Source: Bacilli bacterium (GTDB lineage Bacteria; Bacillota_I; Bacilli_A; RFN20; CAG-826). Taken from it: DNA of 9,624 bases. Below, one piece after another: positions 1 to 6,659 of the stretch. The position numbers and the translations under genes were made by a program. Location of the stretch: the NCBI GenBank assembly GCA_024698065.1, contig JAILRR010000025.1, positions 1 through 9,624 on the forward strand, given 5' to 3'. Every line of letters begins with the position of its first letter. Within the stretch, counting starts at the first letter, position 1. Under the pieces are notes generated by a model that was given only the letters and a program-made list of their open reading frames with translations, had not been told where the DNA came from and made no database searches.

Positions 1-389
1 TTGGAGATGTAGAAGGAACCGCTGACGAGAGCAGCATTGACAACGACTTCTTTGGCGCTGTCTTTGGTGCCGACGAAGAGGACCTTTCCACCTTTTTCGA
101 CAATCTCTTTTAACTTCTTGTAAGCGATATTGACCTGCTCAACGGTCTTGGTGAGATCGATGATGTAAATACCGTTTCTGGCGCCGTAGATGAATCTGCC
201 CATTTTTGGGTTCCAACGGCGGGTTTGATGTCCGAAGTGGACACCGGCTTCAAGCAATTTCTTCACGGTGATGATTGGAGCGCTTGGGTCTCTGACAATC
301 TCAGCCATGGTTGGTTCGGCAGCTGGGGCAGCTTGTTCCTCAGCAGCTTCGGCCTCAACGGCCTCAACCTTTTTCATTTCGTCACTCAT
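1..389 (-). CDS. rpsB: 30S ribosomal protein S2 (N-terminal 129 residues; continues beyond the window)
   Basis: This is the start of ribosomal protein S2, a late-assembling protein of the small subunit between head and body. The family signature LLEAGVHFGHQTRRWNPKMG lies at residues 45-64, followed by FIYGARNGIYIIDLTKT and a KVLFVGTK strand; the frame stays open to the window edge, so the C-terminal part is missing. The ATG at 389 has an excellent Shine-Dalgarno (GGAGG, 397-401, 7 nt away). An in-frame ATG at 308 has none, so the long start is preferred. As a result about 36 Ala/Glu-rich residues precede the usual S2 start, which in Bacillus lies about 8 residues before LLEAG. The gene has its own promoter and a structured leader and is separated from xerC by a terminator. 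tsf would be expected next, outside the window. Identity is certain; the role of the extension is unknown. Confidence 0.97.
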   Translation of the reverse strand, partial: MSDEMKKVEAVEAEAAEEQAAPAAEPTMAEIVRDPSAPIITVKKLLEAGVHFGHQTRRWNPKMGRFIYGARNGIYIIDLTKTVEQVNIAYKKLKEIVEKGGKVLFVGTKDSAKEVVVNAALVSGSFYIS

Positions 390-403
390 TCTGTGACCTC
401 CAT
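386..403 (-). CDS. Candidate five-codon leader ORF (MEVTE) coupled to rpsB
   Basis: An ATG at 403 opens a frame of five codons, Met-Glu-Val-Thr-Glu, ending in TGA at 388-386. It has its own Shine-Dalgarno, GGAGG at 413-417 within GAGGGAGG, 9 nt upstream. Its stop overlaps the rpsB start in the arrangement ATGA, and the rpsB Shine-Dalgarno lies inside it. A ribosome translating it would stop exactly on the rpsB start, so it could feed ribosomes into rpsB or compete with it. What is seen is the frame, the site and the overlap; translation is inferred. It could equally be a chance frame with a doubled ribosome binding site. Confidence 0.3.
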   Translation of the reverse strand: MEVTE

Positions 404-532
404 TTGTTTATGCCTCCCTCACTTCTAGGAGCTGACCACCCAAGACGCTTTTTAAGCTACTTTGCCCGTCTTTGGGAACACGGTGCTCAATCCATGAGGT
501 GTGTATTAGCTTCTCTTTTCAAAGAAAAGCCG
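404..532 (-). promoter_or_regulatory. Structured 5' leader of rpsB, candidate S2 autoregulatory RNA
   Basis: About 140 nt separate the predicted transcription start (near 532) from the rpsB ATG. Near the 5' end a 9-bp hairpin folds (509-530, GCTTTTCTT/AAGAGAAGC, loop TGAA). Further down is a long stem: CCCAA(a)GACG at 476-467 pairs with CGTCTTGGG at 447-439, nine pairs with one bulged A and a 19-nt loop. It is extended by ACC/GGT (484-482 with 437-435) and GAGC/GCTC (488-485 with 432-429). The 3' arm of that outer helix can instead pair through CTCCT (431-427) with GGGAG (418-414), the upstream Shine-Dalgarno, so the two folds exclude each other. S2 represses its own mRNA through a leader in some bacteria; that this leader does so is inference. 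Confidence 0.4.
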
Positions 533-538
533 AAGTAA

Positions 539-567
539 AGTATACAAAAAAGCCTCCTTCCTTACAA
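539..567 (-). promoter_or_regulatory. Promoter of rpsB (sigma-A type)
   Basis: A -35 box TTGTAA (567-562) and a -10 box TATACT (544-539) are 17 bp apart on the minus strand, giving a transcription start near 532. The -35 box lies in the loop region of the terminator that ends the topA-trmFO-xerC operon, so the two signals share the same DNA. The match is good but not perfect (4/6 and 5/6 bases), and the position just upstream of the structured leader supports it. Confidence 0.55.
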
Positions 568-575
568 GGAAGAAG
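546..575 (-). terminator. Intrinsic terminator after xerC
   Basis: On the minus strand CTTCTTCCTT (575-566) pairs with AAGGAAGGAG (563-554) as a stem of nine to ten pairs with one G-T pair and a very small loop. GGC and six T residues (551-546) follow. It ends the topA-trmFO-xerC transcript 48 nt after the xerC stop and overlaps the rpsB promoter. Confidence 0.75.
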
Positions 576-597
576 TAAAAGTCCTTATATCTCAAAA

Positions 598-617
598 GCA
601 AAAAACAACGTTTTTGC
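598..617 (-). terminator. Weak hairpin just after xerC, possible first terminator
   Basis: On the minus strand GCAAAAAC pairs with GTTTTTTGC (one bulged T) 5 nt after the xerC stop codon, followed by TTTTGAG. The stem is nearly all A-T and the T-run is short. It may add to the stronger terminator at 546-575 or protect the 3' end, but is not convincing alone. Confidence 0.2.
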
Positions 618-622
618 AGGGA

Positions 623-1534
623 TTATTTCGATTTTTTCTTCTGACGAGGGAAGTGTTCAGCGTACTCTTTGAGCATCGTTTTCTTTGAAACGTGAGTGTA
701 AACCTGAGTCGTATCTAAGGACTCATGACCGAGCAATTCTTGGATGAGACGAAGGTCTGCTCCGTTGTCCAAAAGATGGGTGGCGAAGCTATGCCTCATC
801 TCATGAGGATGAAGGCCATAACGGCAGCCTGTTTTGATCTCGATTTGTTTGAGAATGTATTCAAGCCCTCTGACTGTGAGGTTCTCCCCTTTTCCTGAGA
901 GGAAGAATGATTCCTGCGATTTGTTGCTTGTTCTTAAAGAGGCGAGAATAGGCCTAGACTTCTCGGCATATTTCTTCATGGCCGCTTCAGCAGTTCTTCC
1001 AAAAGGAACGATTCTCTCTTTCTTTCCTTTGCCATACACCTTTATCGTTCTTGAACGATAGTCGATTTCCCTCATCTTGATGTTGATGAGTTCGCTGGCA
1101 CGGACACCGGAAGCGTACATGAGCTCAAGTATGGCTTGGTCACGAAGCATAAAGTCATCGGTTCTTTTGGCGTTTTCTTTAAGGAGTTCGTTTACCTGTT
1201 CCACCGTCAAAGTGTCAGGGTAACGAACACCTTTCTTAGGCGCGCTGACCTGAAGAAAAGAATTGACCACGACATATTGCTCGTGGGCAAGGAAATCATA
1301 AAAACGGCGGAGAGCGGTCATCCTTCTTTGGCACGATCTAGCGGAAACTCCCCTGCCAAGTTCTTCGCTTAGGAAGTTTCGGATGTTTACTTTAGTAATG
1401 GCGTCAAATAAGAGGCCTTCTTTGTTAAGGTAAGCGAAAAAGGAATCGATGTCCCTTTGATAGGAATCAAGAGTGTGTTCGCTATAGAGTTTGGCTTTAA
1501 GAAAATCTAAGTATTCTTTCTCAACCTTATTCAT
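623..1534 (-). CDS. xerC: Tyrosine recombinase XerC (CodV-like)
   Basis: This 303-residue tyrosine recombinase should resolve chromosome dimers at dif together with a XerD partner. Residues 1-90 form the N-terminal SAM-like DNA-binding domain and about 108-290 the catalytic domain. The catalytic set is complete: Arg145 (GVRASEL), a Lys near 169 (GKGKKER), His244 and Arg247 (HEMRH), His270 (LLGHESL) and the nucleophile Tyr279 (TTQVYTH). The length is normal for XerC/XerD. Sequence alone does not separate the two well, but position after topA-trmFO matches codV (xerC) of Bacillus. The ATG at 1534 overlaps the trmFO stop by 8 nt and has a Shine-Dalgarno GGAG (1543-1546), so it is translationally coupled and read from the topA promoter. 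A mobile-element integrase is unlikely: no attachment site or phage gene is seen. Confidence 0.9.
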   Translation of the reverse strand: MNKVEKEYLDFLKAKLYSEHTLDSYQRDIDSFFAYLNKEGLLFDAITKVNIRNFLSEELGRGVSARSCQRRMTALRRFYDFLAHEQYVVVNSFLQVSAPKKGVRYPDTLTVEQVNELLKENAKRTDDFMLRDQAILELMYASGVRASELINIKMREIDYRSRTIKVYGKGKKERIVPFGRTAEAAMKKYAEKSRPILASLRTSNKSQESFFLSGKGENLTVRGLEYILKQIEIKTGCRYGLHPHEMRHSFATHLLDNGADLRLIQELLGHESLDTTQVYTHVSKKTMLKEYAEHFPRQKKKSK

Positions 1535-2810
1535 TGGCGTCTCTCCAATAAGATTCTATCTCTTGGAGGGCCTTTGAAATAGCCTGTTCGCGTTTTTCTT
1601 TCGCGCTATCTGGGACAATCGCCCAGTTGGCGTTCATAGGTTCGAATTTGTTGCTCGCAGCATGGAGGATGTAATCAAGCAAAGAGCCGATGACAGAACA
1701 TCTTGGGGCTTGGTTGAAGGCTTTGCCTTCTTCCTTTCTCCAAAGGTTGATGGCCGCGATGATGCCGGTGGCTGCGCTTTCAACATATCCTTCAACGCCG
1801 GAAAGTTGACCAGCGATATAGATGTTTGAGGCGTTCTTCAAAGAAAGGTCTTCGTTCAAGGCTTTTGGGGCGTTGATATATGAGTTTCTGTGCATCAAAC
1901 CATAACGGAGGAATTCCGCATGCTCTAAGCCAGGAATCATCTGGAAAACTCTCTTCTGTTCTGGGTATGTGAGGTTGGTTTGAAAACCGACGAGGTTATA
2001 GTAATCGCCGAGTTTGGTATCTTGCCTAAGCTGAGCGATCGCGTATGCCCTTGGATGTTCTTCGGTCCATAAACCGAAGGGCTTAAGAGGGCCATGTCTC
2101 AATGTCTCAAAACCGCGGCTCGCAATGACTTCAATCGGAAGGCATCCTTCGAAATAACGGGTATCGAATTCATGGACCAACGCCTTCTTGGCATTGATGA
2201 GCTCATTAACGAAATTCGTGTATTCTTCTTTCGAGAAGCCACAGTTGATATAAGCGCCGTCATCTTGCTCGAATCGGGATTTGAAATAGGCTTTGGTGAA
2301 GTCGATCGAATCCTTTTTGATGATTGGGGCAGAGGCATCGAAGAAGGAGAGATTCTTCTCCCCTATCGCCTCACCTAAAACATTCATCAAGGAAGCGCTT
2401 GTAAGCGGACCAGTCGCAATGATTGTTGGTCCTTTAGGAAGTTCGGTTATTTCTTCTCTGTGGAGGATGAGATTTGGAAAAGAAGTCAGTTTTGCCGTAA
2501 TTTTTTGAGCGAAAATATCACGGTCTACTGCTAAAGCGTTGCCACCAGGAACCCTAGCGATCTCCGCCGCTTCCATGGTGATCGAATCCATTTTGCGCAT
2601 CTCTTCTTTAAGAAGACCGCAGGCATTATCAAGGCGGTCGCTTTTAAGAGAATTGGAACAAACAAGTTCGCCGAAAGCGTCTGTTGTATGCGCTCCATCG
2701 TCGACTAAAGGACGCCTCTCATAGAGGTGTACCGTATAGCCTTTCTTTAATAAGAAGAAGGCGGCCTCGCTACCAGCAAGACCCGCCCCAACAATAGTCA
2801 CTTCTTTCAT
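1527..2810 (-). CDS. trmFO: Methylenetetrahydrofolate--tRNA-(uracil-54-C5) methyltransferase TrmFO
   Basis: TrmFO makes ribothymidine at position 54 in the T-loop of tRNA, using methylenetetrahydrofolate as carbon donor and FAD as cofactor. The start used here gives 427 residues beginning MKEVTIVGAGLAGSEAA, the family's FAD-binding Rossmann motif at the very N-terminus. The conserved ELVCSNSLKSD holds Cys51 and FEGCLPIE holds Cys223, matching the two functional cysteines known in TrmFO. A C-terminal YIAGQLSGVEGYVESAATG motif completes the FAD site. The ATG at 2810 overlaps the topA stop as ATGA. An in-frame ATG at 2831 would add seven residues (MADREEK) but has no Shine-Dalgarno and would lengthen the overlap, so it is rejected. 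The gene is the middle one of topA-trmFO-xerC and overlaps xerC by 8 nt. Confidence 0.95.
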   Translation of the reverse strand: MKEVTIVGAGLAGSEAAFFLLKKGYTVHLYERRPLVDDGAHTTDAFGELVCSNSLKSDRLDNACGLLKEEMRKMDSITMEAAEIARVPGGNALAVDRDIFAQKITAKLTSFPNLILHREEITELPKGPTIIATGPLTSASLMNVLGEAIGEKNLSFFDASAPIIKKDSIDFTKAYFKSRFEQDDGAYINCGFSKEEYTNFVNELINAKKALVHEFDTRYFEGCLPIEVIASRGFETLRHGPLKPFGLWTEEHPRAYAIAQLRQDTKLGDYYNLVGFQTNLTYPEQKRVFQMIPGLEHAEFLRYGLMHRNSYINAPKALNEDLSLKNASNIYIAGQLSGVEGYVESAATGIIAAINLWRKEEGKAFNQAPRCSVIGSLLDYILHAASNKFEPMNANWAIVPDSAKEKREQAISKALQEIESYWRDANE

Positions 2811-4933
2811 TTTTTCTTCTCGGTCAGCCATTCATGGTGACGGCATTTTGGGAAGTTGGTGCAACCAAGGAAATCAACCTTTTTGCCATGTTTAAGGACG
2901 AGGTGCCCCGTCTTGCATTTTGGACATGGTTTAACGTATTGATCTGGCGTGATTGTTTCTTTCTTTTGAGTTTCAGTGCCGTCGATGTTTTTGATGTAAC
3001 GGCATTTTGGGAAGCCAGAGCAGGCGATGAATTCTTTTCCGCTCTTCTTGTCTTTTCTGATGACGAGAGGCTTGCCGCATTCTGGGCAGATTTCGCCAGT
3101 CTCCTTTGTGGTGCTAGGCTCTTTCTGAACGTAATGGCAAGTTGGGTAGTTAGAACAAGCGATGAAGGTTCCGTAGCGGCTCTTCTTTGTGACAAGAGGC
3201 GAACCACAATCTGGGCAAACGCCGACTGGGTTGTCTTTGGTAGGGTCATGTTTGGCAATCTTCTCGGTCGCCACTTCAAGATCCTTGATGAATGGACCAT
3301 AGAAGCTATTCATTGCATCAATCTTCTTGAGTTTTCCTTCCTCGATTTCATCAAGCTGGTTTTCCATCTTGGCGGTGTAATCGAAAGAAACAATGGCTGG
3401 GAAGCAGTCTTCCATGACAACGGTTGTCAAAGTTCCTGTGTCGGTTGGGGTAAGAACACCTCCTTTGGAGGTGACATAACCATGGGCAACAAGGAGTTTG
3501 ATGGTGCTTGCGTAGGTTGATGGACGGCCAATGCCTTTTTCTTCCATCATCTTAACGACGCGGGCTTCAGTGTATCTGGCAGGAGCTTTGGTGAACTTCT
3601 GCTCATTCTTGGTTTCAACACGGTTATAGATCTTATTCTCTTCGATCAAAGGCAAGAGTTTGGTGTCATCGTCTTCGAATTCGCCATAGATCGCTTCATA
3701 ACCTTTGAAGAGAGTTCTGGTGCCGACTGTTTTGAAGGAAAGACCATTCTCTTCAAAGATAACGGTCGTCACTTCTTCGACTTTGTCGGACATGACTGAG
3801 GCTAAAGCGCGGTCATAGATAAGTTTATAAAGCTTGGCTTCACGCTCACCAACGTATTTGGCAACGATCTCAGGGGTTCTATGAGTACCAGTAGGACGGA
3901 TTGCTTCGTGGGCATCCTGAATCCTTTCCTGCTTCTTTCCGAATTTGATATTGCCGAGATATTCATCACCATATGTTTCGAGAATGAATGGTTTGGCGTG
4001 GTTGTAATAGAAGTTTTCGCTCAAACGGGTGCTGTCGGTACGCATATAGGTGATAAGACCAACATGCTCTCCATTGACCTCTAAGCCTTCATAAAGCTTC
4101 TGAGCGATGGATTGGGTCATGGAGGTGCTGAATTTGAAGCGGTTGTAGGCTTCTTGCTGCATCGTTGACGTGGTGAAAGGAAGTTTTGATGGGACACGCT
4201 TTTTGACTTTAGTCAAAGAGGCGACGTGATATGAATCGGCTAAACGTTTGAGAAGGGCTTCCGCTTCATCCTTGTTATGGATTGCGGCAGTTTTGCCATC
4301 GATTTTGTCCAAGGTGGCAGTTACTTTCGTGCCATTGATATCAAGCACGATATCAAGGGTCCAATACTCTTCCGGTTTGAAATCCTTGATCTCTTTATCG
4401 TTATCGACGATCATCCTCAAAGTGACCGACTGAACACGTCCAGCTGACTTTGATTTGATGGTTCTTTGAAGAAGGGAAGATAATTTAAAACCGATGATGC
4501 GGTCATACATCCTGCGGGTCTCTTGGGAATTGACGAGATCCATGTTGATGGTGCTTGGGTTTTCAATCGCCTCAAGGATCGCTGGCTTGGTAATTTCGTG
4601 GAAGCGAAGACGTTTAGTTGTCTCGACAGGTAGGTTTAAGACCTGCGCAAGATGCCAAGAAATGGCCTCTCCTTCGCGGTCAGGGTCGGTTGCGAGAAAG
4701 ACTTCATCCGCCTTCTTCGCGGCGCGGGAAAGCTCGTTTATGATCTTCTGTTTGCCACTTGCGACGACAAAGCTAGGGACAAAGCCCCCTTCGACATCGA
4801 TTCCAAGGCCTCCCTTACCTCTCATTGAGAGGTCCCTGATGTGCCCTTGGGATGCCATGACTTTAAAGTCATGACCTAAATATCTTCCGATGGTATCACA
4901 TTTTTTTGGAGACTCGACAATAACTAATTTCAT
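2807..4933 (-). CDS. topA: DNA topoisomerase I (type IA)
   Basis: Topoisomerase I relaxes negatively supercoiled DNA by transient single-strand cleavage. The 708-residue protein has the TOPRIM domain at about 1-140, with Glu7 (VESP) and the metal-binding Asp83-x-Asp85-x-Glu87 (DPDREGE). The catalytic domain carries Tyr296 in GLITYMRTDSTR. Three C-terminal four-cysteine zinc ribbons follow: Cys573/576/593/599, Cys616/619/638/644 and Cys670/673/691/697. All key residues are present and the length is typical of Bacilli. The ATG at 4933 gives the expected MKLVIVESPKK start; the ribosome binding site is weak (GAAAGG, 4944-4949). It is the first gene of the operon with trmFO and xerC, under a strong promoter. 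In Bacillus dprA lies directly upstream; here the GH43 gene separates them. Confidence 0.98.
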   Translation of the reverse strand: MKLVIVESPKKCDTIGRYLGHDFKVMASQGHIRDLSMRGKGGLGIDVEGGFVPSFVVASGKQKIINELSRAAKKADEVFLATDPDREGEAISWHLAQVLNLPVETTKRLRFHEITKPAILEAIENPSTINMDLVNSQETRRMYDRIIGFKLSSLLQRTIKSKSAGRVQSVTLRMIVDNDKEIKDFKPEEYWTLDIVLDINGTKVTATLDKIDGKTAAIHNKDEAEALLKRLADSYHVASLTKVKKRVPSKLPFTTSTMQQEAYNRFKFSTSMTQSIAQKLYEGLEVNGEHVGLITYMRTDSTRLSENFYYNHAKPFILETYGDEYLGNIKFGKKQERIQDAHEAIRPTGTHRTPEIVAKYVGEREAKLYKLIYDRALASVMSDKVEEVTTVIFEENGLSFKTVGTRTLFKGYEAIYGEFEDDDTKLLPLIEENKIYNRVETKNEQKFTKAPARYTEARVVKMMEEKGIGRPSTYASTIKLLVAHGYVTSKGGVLTPTDTGTLTTVVMEDCFPAIVSFDYTAKMENQLDEIEEGKLKKIDAMNSFYGPFIKDLEVATEKIAKHDPTKDNPVGVCPDCGSPLVTKKSRYGTFIACSNYPTCHYVQKEPSTTKETGEICPECGKPLVIRKDKKSGKEFIACSGFPKCRYIKNIDGTETQKKETITPDQYVKPCPKCKTGHLVLKHGKKVDFLGCTNFPKCRHHEWLTEKKK

Positions 4934-4960
4934 TCGTAAACGGCCTTTCGACGCTTAGGT

Positions 4961-4989
4961 ATCATAGGAACAGAAAATGGGGTTGTCAA
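4961..4989 (-). promoter_or_regulatory. Promoter of the topA-trmFO-xerC operon
   Basis: On the minus strand a perfect -35 TTGACA (4989-4984) and a -10 TATGAT (4966-4961) are separated by exactly 17 bp. Transcription should start near 4954, giving a leader of about 20 nt before the topA ATG. An AT-rich tract with an inverted repeat lies upstream and might act as an UP element or regulator site. topA promoters respond to supercoiling in many bacteria; nothing here shows this directly. Confidence 0.85.
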
Positions 4990-5014
4990 ACACCTTACTC
5001 CCCCTTTCCTTATA

Positions 5015-5036
5015 TATAAATAAGAGATTATTTATA
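5015..5036. repeat. Perfect inverted repeat upstream of the topA promoter
   Basis: TATAAATAA and TTATTTATA form 9-bp perfect arms around GAGA, beginning 25 bp upstream of the topA -35 box. The DNA is almost all A-T, so it would melt or extrude easily. It has no T-run and is unlikely to be a terminator. It could bind a regulator or be an UP-like element. A weaker imperfect dyad (TGGAATG / CATTTCCA) lies farther upstream at 5065-5090. Confidence 0.35.
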
Positions 5037-5094
5037 GAAATTTTGTAAAACTTTTCACTTTCGCTGGAATGTAAATTTATTTCATTTCCAACGC

Positions 5095-5131
5095 ATTTAA
5101 AAACCCAGTGAACCGACTTGATCCACTGGGT
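5095..5131 (-). terminator. Intrinsic terminator of the GH43 gene
   Basis: On the minus strand ACCCAGTG (5131-5124) pairs with CACTGGGT (5110-5103), an 8-bp GC-rich stem with a 13-nt loop, followed by TTTTTAAAT (the first T being the last base of the stem). It starts 19 nt after the GH43 stop and insulates topA from readthrough. Confidence 0.75.
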
Positions 5132-5150
5132 ATTTCGCTAAATCAGGCGA

Positions 5151-6635
5151 TTAGGCGGCAAGCCATTTCGCGCCGATAGCGGCAGCTTCCTCTTTGGTTA
5201 ACTTGAGGACTGAGCCGTGGCGTTTGCCACCATTACCCCAAGAGAATTTGGAGGAAGGATAGATGCTCCAGGCATCGCCAGTGGTGTCTTCGATGTCGGT
5301 TGTTGAGAATGGGAGGTAACCGCTGCCAGCGTTATATCTGTCGCCCATGATGCACCATTCTGGTTTATTCGGGTCTTCCCAATCGCATTTGTTGAACTGG
5401 AAGAGGGCTGGTCCTTCTAAAGTCCTGTTTGTAAATTCCTCCGTCCCATTGTTTAACCTGGCGCCAGATCCCGTCGGATCAAGTCCTAACTCATCGAGGT
5501 CTAAAACCTTCTCCCAAGCGGTGTAATCGAGTATATCGTCACTTTTGAAGATGCGAATGCCACCATCGGCATCTGGATTATCACCATCTTTGGTGATGGC
5601 GTAATAATGGTCGCCAATCTTGGTGCAAGTAGCGTCGATGATGTTTCTGCCATCTGGATGGTTAGAATTCGCTGGAACGCCATCTTTTTGGTTATCGATG
5701 AAAAGTTTGGTCTCTCCGAAATGTTCAAAGTCACGGGTGGTCGTGTAATAGACGGCATCGCCTTTGACCTTGGTCTTCTGATTATCTGGCAAGCTAAGGT
5801 CATCGATGATGCAGCTGGACCAGAAGATGACATACTGACCAGTTTCTTCGTGCCAAGTCATTTCTGGAGCCCAAGCCATGCCGGCATTCTTTGGGGCAAC
5901 ATCAATGTATTTTGGTTCACCCCAATCGGTGAGGTCTTCGGTTTCCCAAAGGATGAGGGTATGTTTGCCGTTAACGGTTGGATAAGTGTAGCCTTTTGAA
6001 GTCTGACTCCAACCACCTTCCGGCCTATTGTTTACCTTAAGGTCGGTAGCGATGATGAAGAATCTGTCGCCTTCTGGTGAACGATAGACGAATGGGTCTC
6101 TGACGCCTTTCTCACTAGCGATTGAGGAAAGGATTGGTTGATTTCCGTTTAAGGACTGGAAGTTGAATCCAGCGCCCTCTGGTGCTAAAGACATATAGAC
6201 TTGCTCGCCATTAGCGCCGCTGTTTTCGCCGGTGAAAGTGACAAGAAGGTACCCAACATAATCATCATCGGTTAATTCGCGAGCCAAACCTTTGACAGTA
6301 ACTTCTTGGGTATATTTGCCAACCTTGCCATCCTTCTTGATCGAAGCGGTGAGATGGACGGTTGTGTCTTGGCTAGGTCTTGTAACAGAGCCAGGAGCGA
6401 TGTCGCCATCGGCCTCACAATTAATAATTCCCGGCTGATCGCAGCTCCAAGTGATCGGAAGCCCTTCAACTTCTTCAGGAAGATACATATTGCCCCTGAC
6501 GTTGTCTAAGCCTTTGAGAGTCATGCCCGAGATGTAATGGGCGAGTTCCTCAGATTCCATAGCTGGGGCTGCTGGTTTTGTGCATCCCGCTAAAACAAGA
6601 ACCGAGAGCATAGGAAAGATAATTTTTTTGTTCAT
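5151..6635 (-). CDS. Secreted glycoside hydrolase family 43 lipoprotein (Bt3655-like)
   Basis: This is an exported enzyme, probably an arabinofuranosidase or xylosidase acting on plant hemicellulose or pectin side chains. The 494 residues begin with a lipoprotein signal (MNKK, hydrophobic stretch, LAGC with Cys18), so it should be anchored on the outer face of the membrane. Residues about 30-117 resemble an atrophied bacterial Ig-like domain (LPITWSC, VTVKG). Residues about 125-490 form the five-bladed propeller of GH43. The three expected catalytic acids are visible: Asp180 (GVRDPFV), Asp334 (NIIDATC) and Glu407 (LEGPALF). The ending KRHGSVLKLT fits the Bt3655-like branch as I recall it; substrate cannot be read from sequence. 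A Shine-Dalgarno GAGG (6644-6647) supports the ATG. The gene has its own operator-like site and terminator. Codon use looks like its neighbours. Confidence 0.88.
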   Translation of the reverse strand: MNKKIIFPMLSVLVLAGCTKPAAPAMESEELAHYISGMTLKGLDNVRGNMYLPEEVEGLPITWSCDQPGIINCEADGDIAPGSVTRPSQDTTVHLTASIKKDGKVGKYTQEVTVKGLARELTDDDYVGYLLVTFTGENSGANGEQVYMSLAPEGAGFNFQSLNGNQPILSSIASEKGVRDPFVYRSPEGDRFFIIATDLKVNNRPEGGWSQTSKGYTYPTVNGKHTLILWETEDLTDWGEPKYIDVAPKNAGMAWAPEMTWHEETGQYVIFWSSCIIDDLSLPDNQKTKVKGDAVYYTTTRDFEHFGETKLFIDNQKDGVPANSNHPDGRNIIDATCTKIGDHYYAITKDGDNPDADGGIRIFKSDDILDYTAWEKVLDLDELGLDPTGSGARLNNGTEEFTNRTLEGPALFQFNKCDWEDPNKPEWCIMGDRYNAGSGYLPFSTTDIEDTTGDAWSIYPSSKFSWGNGGKRHGSVLKLTKEEAAAIGAKWLAA

Positions 6636-6659
6636 GAAAATATCCTCGTTTTCGTAGAT

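Noticed and set aside
306..308. Internal ATG at 308 as the rpsB start
   Set aside because: No Shine-Dalgarno precedes it, whereas the ATG at 389 has a near-perfect one.
623..1534. Tyrosine recombinase as a phage or element integrase
   Set aside because: The sequence and the topA-trmFO context match chromosomal XerC, and no attachment repeats or mobile genes are seen.
2808..2831. Upstream ATG at 2831 as the trmFO start
   Set aside because: It has no Shine-Dalgarno, adds residues not seen at the family N-terminus and lengthens the overlap with topA. The ATG at 2810 gives a standard ATGA overlap.
2834..3520. Long plus-strand open frame of 228 codons
   Set aside because: It lies wholly inside topA on the other strand. 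topA is certain from its zinc ribbons and active site, and the plus frame has no recognisable domain.
5607..5999. Plus-strand open frame of 130 codons inside the GH43 gene
   Set aside because: It mirrors the GH43 reading frame, which carries conserved catalytic motifs, and shows no ribosome binding site or family likeness.
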